Positions 41,823 to 50,966 of a stretch of DNA of 64,000 nucleotides are shown piece by piece. The DNA is from Maricaulis sp963975345 (lineage in GTDB: Bacteria; Pseudomonadota; Alphaproteobacteria; Caulobacterales; Maricaulaceae). A program made the position numbers and the translations under genes. The stretch covers positions 139,594 to 203,593 of the forward strand of contig NZ_CAXBGE010000007.1 of the NCBI RefSeq assembly GCF_963975345.1. The letters run 5' to 3'. Each line of letters begins with the position of its first letter. Position 1 is the first letter of the stretch. The notes beneath the pieces are model-generated. The model was not told where the DNA came from. It saw nothing but the letters and a program-made list of their open reading frames with translations, and made no database searches.

Positions 41823-44696
41823 TCAGCGCGCGTGCAAATAGTGATGGAATAGCGCCCTGACTTTCAAACAGCGAACATCAAGCTGCGCCCGCAGCTGATC
41901 CATATCGTCAGCGCCAGCCAGCGACAGCAGCAATGTCGTGAAGCCCGAACTCGCCCCCGCCGGATCAAAGCCGGTGCCGTGCGCCGCGCGCAGCAATTGG
42001 GCGATGCCGAGATAGAGATGCACGCTCTCACTGAGAAAGGCGGCATCCTTGGCCGTCACCGCACCGGCCTGCGACAGGGTCGCGAAGGCCAAGGTCGTGG
42101 AATTGCGCACCGGATGACCGTCAGCGGCGGTGATGAGCTGCAGGGTTTGGGCGATGAATTCGATGTCCTGGAGACCACCGGTCCGGCTCTTGATCTCCCA
42201 CTCATTGCGCGCCGGCTTGGCGGTTTCGAGACGCTCACGCATCTCACGTGCATCGCTCAGCAGGGTCTGGCTCGGGCGCAATTTACACAGCGCCGTTTCG
42301 ACCGCTACCATCACCGCATCACCGGTCACCGCGTCACCAGCGATCACCCGCGCCCGCGTCAGCGACATCAATTCCCAGGTCCAGGCCTCGTCAAAATAAT
42401 ATTGCGCAAAGCGCGCCAACCTCACGGCCACGGGGCCCGCTTTGCCGGAGGGGCGCAATTGCATGTCGACCTCGTAGAGATCGCCCTCCTCGGTCGGTGC
42501 TGCCAGGGCGCTGATCAGGCGCTGGGCGAAGCGGGAAAACCAGGTCTGGGCCCCCTCACCGCCCTCATAGACGATCATCATATCGAGATCGGAATCGGCC
42601 GCCAGTTCGCGCCCGCCCAGCTTGCCCATGCCCAGAACAGCATAACCGCCGGGCATCTCGCCCCAGCGCCGCGCGGTTTCGCGTTCCGCCGCCTGCGCCA
42701 TGCACTCCACGGCCGCATCGGCAATCGAGGAATAGGCAGCGCCAGCGGTTTGCGCATCGGCAGTGCCGCGCAGGATCTGCGCCCCAACCCGAAAGCGCTC
42801 CTCGCGGACCAGCCGCCGCGCCGCATTGAGCGCTGATTCATAGCTGTCGCTGGCCGAAACCTGCGCATCGAGCCGATTGCGAAAATCATCCGGCGTATCC
42901 TGCGCCAGTGGCACGGAAAAGCGGCTGTCCAGCATCACATCGAGCATGTTGGGCCGCCGGGCCAGATCAGCGGCCATGCGCGGCGCAATCGTCAGGATCT
43001 GGATCAGGTCCGCCGCCAGTGCGGGCTCATTCATCAGCAAGGAGAGCGGCTGCACGCCCATCGGCAGATTCTCATAAAATGTCGCAAAGCGGATAAAGGC
43101 CGCATCCGGCTCGCCGGTGGCGGCCATGATATCGACCAGTCGCGGGGCGACCTGCGCCAACAGGGTGCGCCCGCGCGGGCTGCGCGCGGCGCGGACCTTG
43201 CCGGCGGCCCAGCCATTGAGCCGCTTCCACACCTGTTCGGCCTGCTGAAAGCCAAGCGTTTCCAGCGTCGCCAATGTGTCTGGCGTTGGTTCAACACCGG
43301 TCAGGATCAGGGTTCCCGCCTGCGAGGACAACGAGGCGTCATCTTCGAATTGATCAGAGAAATGACCATGGACCCGGCGCAACAAGGCTTCAACGGCGGC
43401 GTCAAATGCAGCCAGCGCGCCATAACCTGCCATCGTCGCGACCGCCGCACGGTCTGCATCACGCTGGGGCAGTGTCTGGCTGGCCTCGTCCTGGCGCATC
43501 TGGATCCGGTGTTCCCAGGCGCGCAGACAGCGATAATCCTCGCTCAGCGACTGCACAGTCGCTGCATCGACCACACCGCGCGCCTGCAGCGCCGCGAGGG
43601 CTTTCAGGGTCGGCGAGACCCGCACGCTGGCATCGCGGCCGCCAAACACCAATTGCGGCACTTGCGCGAAGAACTCGATTTCGCGGATCCCGCCACGCCC
43701 AAGCTTGAGATCATGTCCGGCCGGCCGGATTTCACCGCGGCGGCCCACCGTCTGGATCTGGCGTGCAAGGCCGCGAATATCGTCAATGGCGGCAAAATCC
43801 AGCGCCCGGCGCCAGATGAAGGGCTGCATGCGGTCCAGATATTCGCGCGCCGCGATGGCATCGCCGGCGCAATGACGTGCCTTGATCCAGGCCGCCCGCT
43901 CCCAAGTCTGACCGAAGGACTCGTAGTAATTCAACGCCGCCTCGGTTGAGATCACCACCGGGCTTGAGCCCGGATCGGGGCGCAGCCGCAAATCTGTGCG
44001 GAAGACATAGCCGTTAGCGGTGACCTCGTGCAGGCTGCGAACGATGGCCTGGACAAGGCGCGGCAAACGCTTGCGCGGTTCCTCGGACGGCGGCAGCTGC
44101 AAAGCTTCAGGGTCAAACAGCGCCACCAGATCGATGTCGGAGGAGTAGTTCAGCTCGCCGGTCCCCATCTTGCCCAGGGCGAACAGGAACAGGCCCGGCA
44201 GCGGATTGGCGGTGTCGGCGGGCGCGACCAGCTTGCCTTGCACGGCGGCAAAGCGGACATGCGCCAGCAGAGCGGCCCGCACCGCCGCATCAGCAAAAGC
44301 GGTCACCGCACCGGTCACTTGGGCGACGTCCCAGCGTCCGGCCAAATCGGCCAAGGCGACCAGCAGATGCATATCCGCCTTGGCCCGGCGCAAAGCCGCA
44401 TCGAGGGCGGCGATGTCCGCCGCCGTCTCACCCGCATCCACGACATCGCGGATCGCTTGTTCAAGACGGATCTCAGCGCTTTGGCGGGTGCAGGCCGCAA
44501 GCCCCTCGGGCCGGCGTTGGGCGAGCCGGCCCAGATAGGGCGCGGCGGCAAACACGCTGTCGAGAAACGGCCAAGCTTCGGCGAGCGCCGCCTGTACCGG
44601 AGCCGGCAGATCGGCCAGTAGATGCCCGCATTGGCCCGGCGCCCAGCCGGGCAAGGGGCGAAGTTCGGCAGCGAGCAGGGGCAAGGTTTCAGACAT
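41823..44696 (-). CDS. glnE: Bifunctional glutamine synthetase adenylyltransferase/deadenylylase
   Basis: A 957-residue enzyme with two nucleotidyltransferase domains. The N-terminal deadenylylase has GKMGTGELNYSSDIDLVALFD and the C-terminal adenylylase has GKLGGRELAADSDLDMMIVYEG; both keep the paired Asp metal ligands. A helical regulatory linker lies between. It controls glutamine synthetase in response to PII and glutamine. It lies 38 bp after a sensor kinase gene and may share its transcript; I recall a similar degP-regulator-kinase-glnE order in other alphaproteobacteria. Confidence 0.95.
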   Translation of the reverse strand: MSETLPLLAAELRPLPGWAPGQCGHLLADLPAPVQAALAEAWPFLDSVFAAAPYLGRLAQRRPEGLAACTRQSAEIRLEQAIRDVVDAGETAADIAALDAALRRAKADMHLLVALADLAGRWDVAQVTGAVTAFADAAVRAALLAHVRFAAVQGKLVAPADTANPLPGLFLFALGKMGTGELNYSSDIDLVALFDPEALQLPPSEEPRKRLPRLVQAIVRSLHEVTANGYVFRTDLRLRPDPGSSPVVISTEAALNYYESFGQTWERAAWIKARHCAGDAIAAREYLDRMQPFIWRRALDFAAIDDIRGLARQIQTVGRRGEIRPAGHDLKLGRGGIREIEFFAQVPQLVFGGRDASVRVSPTLKALAALQARGVVDAATVQSLSEDYRCLRAWEHRIQMRQDEASQTLPQRDADRAAVATMAGYGALAAFDAAVEALLRRVHGHFSDQFEDDASLSSQAGTLILTGVEPTPDTLATLETLGFQQAEQVWKRLNGWAAGKVRAARSPRGRTLLAQVAPRLVDIMAATGEPDAAFIRFATFYENLPMGVQPLSLLMNEPALAADLIQILTIAPRMAADLARRPNMLDVMLDSRFSVPLAQDTPDDFRNRLDAQVSASDSYESALNAARRLVREERFRVGAQILRGTADAQTAGAAYSSIADAAVECMAQAAERETARRWGEMPGGYAVLGMGKLGGRELAADSDLDMMIVYEGGEGAQTWFSRFAQRLISALAAPTEEGDLYEVDMQLRPSGKAGPVAVRLARFAQYYFDEAWTWELMSLTRARVIAGDAVTGDAVMVAVETALCKLRPSQTLLSDAREMRERLETAKPARNEWEIKSRTGGLQDIEFIAQTLQLITAADGHPVRNSTTLAFATLSQAGAVTAKDAAFLSESVHLYLGIAQLLRAAHGTGFDPAGASSGFTTLLLSLAGADDMDQLRAQLDVRCLKVRALFHHYLHAR

Positions 44697-44734
44697 GGGC
44701 TCAAACTGGCGTGATTGTCAGGCGCTGGAAAGCC

Positions 44735-46171
44735 TTATGCCTTGCTTGACTTCGGTGCGACCGGAAAGCTGAGCGAAGCGCGCAGGCCGGGGCCGTGCCC
44801 GCCTTCCACGACGCCCGGCCCCTCCTCGATCAGGAATTTGCCATTGTGGATGTCGGCAATCGCCAGCACCAGCGACAAACCAAGCCCTGACCCGGGCAAG
44901 GTGCGCGAGTCGTCGAGCCGGACGAAGCGTTGCGTCACCCGCTCACGGTCAGCCTCGGGAACGCCCGGTCCGGTGTCGGTGACCGAGAACTCGATCCGCC
45001 CCTCGGCTGTCTGGCGCAGGCGCAGCGCGACGGCACCGCCGCCGGGTGTGTATTTCACCGCATTGTCGAGCAGATTGGCGAGCGCTTGCGACAATAGCCC
45101 GCGATCACCCAGCATCGCCAGACCTTGCTGGACTTCGCTGTCAAACGACAGGCCTTCATCCTCACAGACCGGCTGGTAGAGCTCGGCGAGATCCGTCGCG
45201 ATATCGGCCGGATCAAGCCGCGCCATGGCGGTCCGGCTTTCACCGGCTTCCAGTCGCGAGAGGCTCAAAATGGCGTTGAAAATGCCGAGCAATTCGTCGG
45301 TATCGGCAACAGCGCGTTCGAGCGCCTGCTCACGCGCTTCGATATCGCCTTCATCGCGCAGGGCCTCGTCGAGCCGGTTGCGCATCCGCGTCAATGGGGT
45401 GCGCAGGTCATGGGCGATGCTGTCGCCGCTATGTCGCATGCGATGCATCAGCGCCTCGACCCGGTCGAGCATGGAGTTGAAATTCTCGGACAATTCGTCG
45501 AGCTCGTCGCCGGTGAAATTGCGCTCGGCGCGGCGTTTGAGATCGCCGGCCTTGACGCTGCGCGCGACGGTATTGATCCCGTCCAACCGCCGGACGAAGC
45601 GGCGGCTGACGAAAATCCCGGCCGCCACGCCCAACGCCAGCGCCAGCGCCGAGGCGGCCAGAATGGTGTTGAATATGCGCCGCACGAGGCGGTTTTCCTC
45701 GTCGACATCAAGCCCAACAAACAGGCGATAACCGCTGGGCAGGTCGATGATGCGGCCGCGCCCGGCGCGATCATCCTTGTCGGTCTCGGTCGTACCGCCC
45801 GCTGGCGGGCGCCGGTAGGTGAATTGCAACCGGCCCTCATCGTCCGCCTGCACGTCGGGCAGGCCGGACAGATTGCCTGACAGTGCGCGCCCGGAAGGAT
45901 GGACCAGCAGGTAGAGATAATCGGCGCCGCCGCCGACGGTGCGTTGCAGGATATAGCGGTTGATGTCGCGGATGCCGCCGGCCTGGAAGCGCTCCTGCAG
46001 GGCCACGACCTCTTCATTGATCGACTCGTCGGCCCGCCGCATCATCATCCCCGCTGACGCCACATAGACGAAAGCGAGAATGACGAAGCTGGACAGGGCG
46101 AACAGGCCTGCCGACAGAAGGGTCTGCCGGAAGGCCGTCGTTCTCAGAAAGGCGGCGCCGCGACTATTCAC
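44735..46171 (-). CDS. Sensor histidine kinase of the degP operon
   Basis: A 478-residue kinase with two transmembrane helices (about 15-37 and 160-185) enclosing a periplasmic domain. A HAMP region (RRFVRRLDGINTVARSVKAGDL) and HisKA with H254 in HDLRTPLTRMRNRL follow, then HATPase motifs LLDNAVKYTPGG, VTDTGPGVPE and GSGLGLSLV. Its gene starts six bases after the response regulator stop, and the pair lies downstream of degP. An envelope-stress signal is suggested by context only. Confidence 0.9.
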   Translation of the reverse strand: MNSRGAAFLRTTAFRQTLLSAGLFALSSFVILAFVYVASAGMMMRRADESINEEVVALQERFQAGGIRDINRYILQRTVGGGADYLYLLVHPSGRALSGNLSGLPDVQADDEGRLQFTYRRPPAGGTTETDKDDRAGRGRIIDLPSGYRLFVGLDVDEENRLVRRIFNTILAASALALALGVAAGIFVSRRFVRRLDGINTVARSVKAGDLKRRAERNFTGDELDELSENFNSMLDRVEALMHRMRHSGDSIAHDLRTPLTRMRNRLDEALRDEGDIEAREQALERAVADTDELLGIFNAILSLSRLEAGESRTAMARLDPADIATDLAELYQPVCEDEGLSFDSEVQQGLAMLGDRGLLSQALANLLDNAVKYTPGGGAVALRLRQTAEGRIEFSVTDTGPGVPEADRERVTQRFVRLDDSRTLPGSGLGLSLVLAIADIHNGKFLIEEGPGVVEGGHGPGLRASLSFPVAPKSSKA

Positions 46172-46177
46172 GTCAGA

Positions 46178-46849
46178 TCAGGCCTGCAAGCGATAGCCGG
46201 CTCCGCGCACCGTGTGCAGCAAGGCCCGCGGGAACGGCTTGTCGATCTTGGAACGCAGGCGCGAAATATGCACATCGATCACATTGGTCTGGGGGTCGAA
46301 ATGATAGTCCCAGACCTTCTCGAGCAACATGGTGCGTGTCACCACTTGGCCGGAATGTTTCATCAGAAACTCCAGCAGACGGAATTCACGCGGCTGCAGC
46401 AGGATTTCCTCCTCGCTGCGTACCACCTTGCGGGCCAGCAGATCCATTTCCAGATCGCCGACCACAAGGCGGGTTTTGACCGCGTCAGGATCGCGCCGGC
46501 GGGCCAGCGCCTCGACCCGCGCCAGAAGCTCGGCGAAGGCATAGGGCTTGACCAGATAATCATCGCCGCCGGCCTTCAGCCCCTCGACGCGGTCATCGAC
46601 CTCGCCGAGGGCTGACAGGATCAGCACGGGCGTGCGGATATTGTCACCGCGCAGGGCGGCAACCATGGTCAGACCGTCCATGCGCGGCATCATCCGATCG
46701 ACGACCAGCACGTCATACTCGGCGGCCCGGGCCATCTCCAGCCCGGCTTCACCATCGGGGGCATGATCGGCGACATGGCCGGATTCCCGAAGGCCCTTGC
46801 GGATATAATTCGCCGCTTCGCGGTCGTCCTCAACGATCAGAATACGCAT
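46178..46849 (-). CDS. OmpR-family response regulator of the degP operon
   Basis: A 223-residue regulator: receiver domain with D51 as phospho-acceptor and KPYAFAELLAR, then a winged-helix DNA-binding domain (LLQPREFRLLEFLMKHSGQVVTRTMLLEKVW, VIDVHISRLRSKID). ATG 46849 with AGGAG upstream begins MRILIVEDD; the longer frame upstream belongs to the end of degP in another frame. It probably binds the 11-bp-spaced repeats in front of degP. Confidence 0.92.
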   Translation of the reverse strand: MRILIVEDDREAANYIRKGLRESGHVADHAPDGEAGLEMARAAEYDVLVVDRMMPRMDGLTMVAALRGDNIRTPVLILSALGEVDDRVEGLKAGGDDYLVKPYAFAELLARVEALARRRDPDAVKTRLVVGDLEMDLLARKVVRSEEEILLQPREFRLLEFLMKHSGQVVTRTMLLEKVWDYHFDPQTNVIDVHISRLRSKIDKPFPRALLHTVRGAGYRLQA

Positions 46850-46865
46850 GGCAGTCTCCTCCCGA

Positions 46866-48374
46866 CTATTCAGCGTCGCCGAGCTGGAGCGCGATATAGC
46901 GCTGCCCGCCCTGCGTCTCGACCAGCAATAAAATGGCGCTGCGATGTCCGCCACGAGCCTCGTTGACCGCGGCTCGCAGAGCGTCGGTAGAGCCGACCAC
47001 TTCACCGCCAGCCTCAAGAATAATATCGCCGCGCGACAAACCCTTGCGGGCGGCTTCGCCGCCAGGCGTCAACGTTTCGACGACCAGACCGACCGTGCCC
47101 ATTGGCAGGCCACGGGCTTCGCGAACCTCATCGGTCACAGGCGTCATGCTCATGCCGAAAATTTCAACCGTGCCATCGGCCTGTTCCCGGCTCGGCAACT
47201 GGCTGAGCGCAGTATCATCAGGCCGGTCGCCCAGTTCGACGCGCAAGGTCCGCTCGTGCCCGTCACGCAGGATGCGGAACCGCACCTGGGTTCCAGCGGC
47301 GAGATCGCCAATACGGCGGGTCAAATCACGGGAGTTTTCGACGCTGTCGTCATTGACCTTGAGCACGATATCTTCGCGTTGGAAACCAGCCTGGTCGGCC
47401 GGTCCACCGGAGACGACCGAGCTGATAATCGCACCGGTAGACGCATCAAGCCCCATCGCGCTGGCGATATCCTCGGTGACATTCTGGATGCCGACACCGA
47501 GCCAGCCGCGTGACACATGGCCATTCTCGCGCAGCGAGGCGACAACACGCGCCGCAACATCAGACGGGATGGCGAAGCCGATCCCGACACTGCCGCCGGT
47601 TGGCGAGAAGATCTGCGAATTCACCCCGACGACCTTGCCGTCGAGACTGAAGGTCGGTCCGCCGGAATTGCCGCGATTGATCGGGGCGTCGATCTGGAGG
47701 AAATCATTATAGGTCGAATTGCCGATCTCGCGGCCCGTCGCCGAGATGATGCCGGCCGTCGCCGTGCCGCCGAGCCCGAAGGGATTGCCAACTGCGACGA
47801 CCCAGTCGCCGACGCGGTAATGCGGCTGGTCCTCGAGAGTGACGAAAGGGAAGCTGATATCCTCATCGACCTTGAGCAGCGCCAGATCGGTCTGCGGATC
47901 GAGCCCGATCACGCGTGCCGGATAGGTCTCGCCGCCCGCCGTGCCGACCGTGATCTCGGTCGCACCGTCGACGACATGGTTATTGGTGACGAGATAGCCG
48001 TCAGCCGAAATGAAGAACCCCGAACCGAGCGATTGGCGCGGCTGGGCTGATTGCGGCGCGGCGCGACCGCCAAACTGGCGCTCCAGCCATTCGCGCATTT
48101 GCGGCGGCATGTTTTCGAGATCTGCGGTGCCACTGACGGCTTCCGGCATCGAACTGGCCTGGATCGTCACCACGGCCGGGCTGACATGCTCAATCAGATC
48201 AGCGAAGGACATCGGTGCGCCAGCCGGGATGGCGGCAGCAAAATGGGGTTCGGAAATTTCCTGCATCGCGTAGGCCGGGGCCACGGCGCGGTCGAGCAGC
48301 GATCCCGCAGCAAGCGCGGCGAGGACCAGAACTGAGACGCCGCCAAGGCGGCGCATTTTGGAAACTGACAACAT
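46866..48374 (-). CDS. Do-family periplasmic serine protease (DegP/HtrA)
   Basis: A 502-residue protein with a signal peptide (about 1-37), a trypsin-like protease domain with H133, D163 and S237 (NNHVV, TDLALL, GNSGGP), and two PDZ domains (about 265-360 and 390-495). It degrades or refolds misfolded envelope proteins. The typical C-terminal PDZ2 is somewhat short. It is the first gene of a degP-regulator-kinase operon, 16 bp before the regulator start. Tandem repeats upstream of its promoter suggest direct control by that regulator. Confidence 0.93.
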   Translation of the reverse strand: MLSVSKMRRLGGVSVLVLAALAAGSLLDRAVAPAYAMQEISEPHFAAAIPAGAPMSFADLIEHVSPAVVTIQASSMPEAVSGTADLENMPPQMREWLERQFGGRAAPQSAQPRQSLGSGFFISADGYLVTNNHVVDGATEITVGTAGGETYPARVIGLDPQTDLALLKVDEDISFPFVTLEDQPHYRVGDWVVAVGNPFGLGGTATAGIISATGREIGNSTYNDFLQIDAPINRGNSGGPTFSLDGKVVGVNSQIFSPTGGSVGIGFAIPSDVAARVVASLRENGHVSRGWLGVGIQNVTEDIASAMGLDASTGAIISSVVSGGPADQAGFQREDIVLKVNDDSVENSRDLTRRIGDLAAGTQVRFRILRDGHERTLRVELGDRPDDTALSQLPSREQADGTVEIFGMSMTPVTDEVREARGLPMGTVGLVVETLTPGGEAARKGLSRGDIILEAGGEVVGSTDALRAAVNEARGGHRSAILLLVETQGGQRYIALQLGDAE

Positions 48375-48446
48375 GGGTAAGACAGACCTTTCTTGTTCGA
48401 GCCGGGGCCAGATTAGGCAGGTGCAAGCTGACCCCTGCGTGTCCCG

Positions 48447-48467
48447 AACATTACAATAACATTACAA
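48447..48467 (-). promoter_or_regulatory. Tandem 10-bp repeats at 11-bp spacing upstream of degP
   Basis: AACATTACAA occurs exactly at 48447-48456 and again at 48458-48467 on the plus strand. Two direct repeats one helical turn apart is the classic footprint of a head-to-tail OmpR-family dimer. They lie about 75-95 bp before the degP start codon in the only spacer of the operon. Confidence 0.6.
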
Positions 48468-48482
48468 ACGGTAATTTGCCCG

Positions 48483-49703
48483 TCATGTTTCGCTGGACGC
48501 AATTTCTTCGCGAGTCTCGACCAGAACCGGCCCGTGAAGCGTCTTGTGGACCGGGCATTTATCGGCAATTTCCAGCAGGCGCTGGCGTTGGTCGACATCG
48601 AGATCACCTTCAAGGCGGATCGAGCGTTCAAAAATATCGATCTTGCCTTCATGCCCCTCGGCCGGCCCCTTATGGTGGCGCACGGTGACCGTGACGCGGT
48701 CCAGCGGCAAGGATTTGCGCGTCGCATACATGCGCAACGTGATCGAGGTGCAGCTCCCCAACGCGGCCTTGAGGAAATCATAAGGCGAGGGCCCGCGATC
48801 ACCGCCACCGACATCGGCCGGCTCATCGGCCATCATGAGATGTGCGCCGCTGACGACATGATTCCCATACGGCCCCTCCCCGGTTTCCCGCACGACGACA
48901 CCGCCCTCATCGGCCGGAGCGGGCGGCTTGGCGCGCATGTCCTCACCAATATAGCGCTGTGCCCAAGCGGCGATGACATCGGCCGCATGCGTCGCATCGG
49001 CGGGATCGCTGAGCAAATGGTCGGCGCCGTCGAGATCGAGATAGCTGCGCGAATGCCGGGCAGCGCGAAATAATCGGGTCGCATTCTCGACGCCAACGAC
49101 ATTGTCGGTCGGTGAATGGGCGACCAGCAAGGCTGGTTTGAGCGCCGCGACCGCGGCTTCCAGCGTGTGCCCTTCGAGATCATCGAGGAATTGCTTGCGG
49201 ATGCAGAAGGGACGTCCGCCCAGCATCACCTCGGCCTCGCCCTTGCTTTCGATCTCGCCGATAGACGGATGAAAGGCGTGGCGGACATGCGAGGCATCGG
49301 CTGGAGCCGCCAGCGTCGCGATTGCCCGCACTGAAGGCAGCTGAGCCGCTGAAGCGATCACTGCCGCACCGCCGAGGCTGTGCCCGACCAACAGGGCGGG
49401 GGCTTGGTATTGCGCGGCAAGAAACTCGCCGGCCTTCACCAGGTCCTGGATATTGGAAGAAAAATTGGTGTTGGCGAAATCACCCGCTGACTGCCCCAGT
49501 CCGGTGAAATCGAATCGCAGCACCGCAAACCCGGCCTGCGCCAGGCGGCGCGAAATCCGGCTGGCGGCGTGGATATCCTTGGAACAGGAAAAACAATGGG
49601 CAAACAGCGCGTAGGCGCGCGGCGGGCCGTCGGGGAGTTCCAGCCTCGCAGCGAGCATCTCGCCCAAGGCTCCCGGAAATTCAACGCGCTCGGATTTGGC
49701 CAT
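48483..49703 (-). CDS. Alpha/beta hydrolase fused to OsmC domain
   Basis: A 406-residue fusion. Residues about 1-250 are an alpha/beta hydrolase with the nucleophile motif GHSLGG and a late HLLSDP histidine segment. Residues about 265-400 are an OsmC-type domain with two cysteines (LGSCTSITLRMYA and ADKCPVHKTL), as in thiol peroxidases of the OsmC/Ohr superfamily. The fused architecture occurs in other proteobacteria. It would reduce organic peroxides while the hydrolase acts on an unknown ester. ATG 49703 has GGGAGAG upstream. Confidence 0.88.
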   Translation of the reverse strand: MAKSERVEFPGALGEMLAARLELPDGPPRAYALFAHCFSCSKDIHAASRISRRLAQAGFAVLRFDFTGLGQSAGDFANTNFSSNIQDLVKAGEFLAAQYQAPALLVGHSLGGAAVIASAAQLPSVRAIATLAAPADASHVRHAFHPSIGEIESKGEAEVMLGGRPFCIRKQFLDDLEGHTLEAAVAALKPALLVAHSPTDNVVGVENATRLFRAARHSRSYLDLDGADHLLSDPADATHAADVIAAWAQRYIGEDMRAKPPAPADEGGVVVRETGEGPYGNHVVSGAHLMMADEPADVGGGDRGPSPYDFLKAALGSCTSITLRMYATRKSLPLDRVTVTVRHHKGPAEGHEGKIDIFERSIRLEGDLDVDQRQRLLEIADKCPVHKTLHGPVLVETREEIASSET

Positions 49704-49761
49704 AAATCTCTCCCTGTCTCAGCCACACAGATAGGGAAGGCCGCCAGTAACGCCAAATCGA

Positions 49762-50253
49762 TTACTGAGAGGGATTGGTCACGTCTTGTTGATCGACCTG
49801 TGGATCCGGGACGTCCTCATCCCCCTGCCAGACCCCGGCATCGCGCAGCGCCCGGGCCACTTCCGGCGGCATATAGCGTTCATCATGCTTGGCCAGCACG
49901 GTTTCCGCCTGGAAAACGCCATCCCCGCGGAACCGACCCTCGGCGATCACGCCCTGCCCTTCGCCGAACAGATCGGGCAGGATGCCGTGATAGATGACGG
50001 CGACACTCTCGACCCGGTCAGTGATGACAAACTGGACGCCATCGCTGGCACCGGGCCCTTCGATCGATCCTTCCAGCACCAGCCCGCCGACGCGAACCCG
50101 CTCACTCGTGGGCGGATGGTCGGCCGCGATCTCGCTAGGGCTGTAGAAGAACACCACGGCATCGCGCAGCGCAAACAGACCCAGCGAAACAGCCGCCGCC
50201 AGAACGATGCCGGCAACAGCGATAGTGGCGAGGCGGCGATTGCGATGGCGCAT
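49762..50253 (-). CDS. ccmE: Cytochrome c maturation haem chaperone
   Basis: A 163-residue membrane-anchored protein with one N-terminal helix (10-29) and a periplasmic beta-barrel. The covalent haem-binding histidine is H123 in AKHDERYMPP, with Y127 following as in bacterial CcmE. It passes haem from CcmC to the CcmF/H lyase. No other ccm gene lies in the window; in alphaproteobacteria ccmE often sits with ccmF and ccmH, so here it appears isolated. Its start overlaps the upstream methyltransferase stop by TGATG. Confidence 0.93.
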   Translation of the reverse strand: MRHRNRRLATIAVAGIVLAAAVSLGLFALRDAVVFFYSPSEIAADHPPTSERVRVGGLVLEGSIEGPGASDGVQFVITDRVESVAVIYHGILPDLFGEGQGVIAEGRFRGDGVFQAETVLAKHDERYMPPEVARALRDAGVWQGDEDVPDPQVDQQDVTNPSQ

Positions 50254-50909
50254 CAGATCGGGCTCCGGCGATCAAAGACGAGGGAGAGATTATTGGCCGG
50301 CATCTCGTGACGCTGCGGCCTCGCCCAGCCGGACGCCGCAAACAGGGCTTCGACATCGCTGCGTGCGCGCACGCCCCATGACGGGTTACGCGATTTGAGC
50401 GAGCGGTCGAACTCCAGATTGGACGCCGCCGTCGCCTCGCCTTCCAGATACGGACCGTAGAGATAGATCAACCCGTCATCCGCGATCAGCGCCTGGCTGG
50501 CATTGGCAATCGCCTCGGCGACCGTCCAAGGCGCAATATGGATCACGTTCAAACAGACCAGTGCGTCGAACCGGCCCAGCTGCTCTGCTGCTTCGGGACG
50601 TGTCAGATCAAGATCGAGAGCGGGCAGCATATTGGGTGCGGCTTCGGCGGCCCAGGCGTCTTGGCTCGCCCGCGAGGCGGCATCCGGATCGCTCGGCTGC
50701 CAGACGATATCGGGCCGGCGCTGGCACACCGCGACGGCATGCTCGCCCGTCCCGGACCCAATCTCCAGCACCCGGGCGCCGGGCGGCAGCAGGCCGGCAA
50801 GCTGATCGCCAATCGGATCGCGATTGCGCGCCGCGCTCGGCGAGAACAGCCGGGCGGCGTCTACAAGACGCGACTCGAGCGCGATCGGGGTTTTGGTCGC
50901 ATCGGTCAT
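50253..50909 (-). CDS. DUF938 class I SAM-dependent methyltransferase
   Basis: A 218-residue DUF938 protein with motif I VLEIGSGTGEHAVAV, a later acidic loop PSDPDAASRASQ, FDALVCLNVIHIAPW and the family closing MPANNLSLVF. It presumably uses S-adenosylmethionine; the substrate is unknown. It is translationally coupled to ccmE. Confidence 0.85.
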   Translation of the reverse strand: MTDATKTPIALESRLVDAARLFSPSAARNRDPIGDQLAGLLPPGARVLEIGSGTGEHAVAVCQRRPDIVWQPSDPDAASRASQDAWAAEAAPNMLPALDLDLTRPEAAEQLGRFDALVCLNVIHIAPWTVAEAIANASQALIADDGLIYLYGPYLEGEATAASNLEFDRSLKSRNPSWGVRARSDVEALFAASGWARPQRHEMPANNLSLVFDRRSPI

Positions 50910-50966
50910 GGGTGCGAAGTAGGGGGGAGCGGCCGCAATGGCAAGGCTGGCGCGCGCGGCGGGACG

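Noticed and set aside
46850..47017. Longer N-terminus for the degP-operon response regulator
   Set aside because: The extra 56 residues overlap the degP coding end and do not resemble a receiver domain; ATG 46849 has a good ribosome site.
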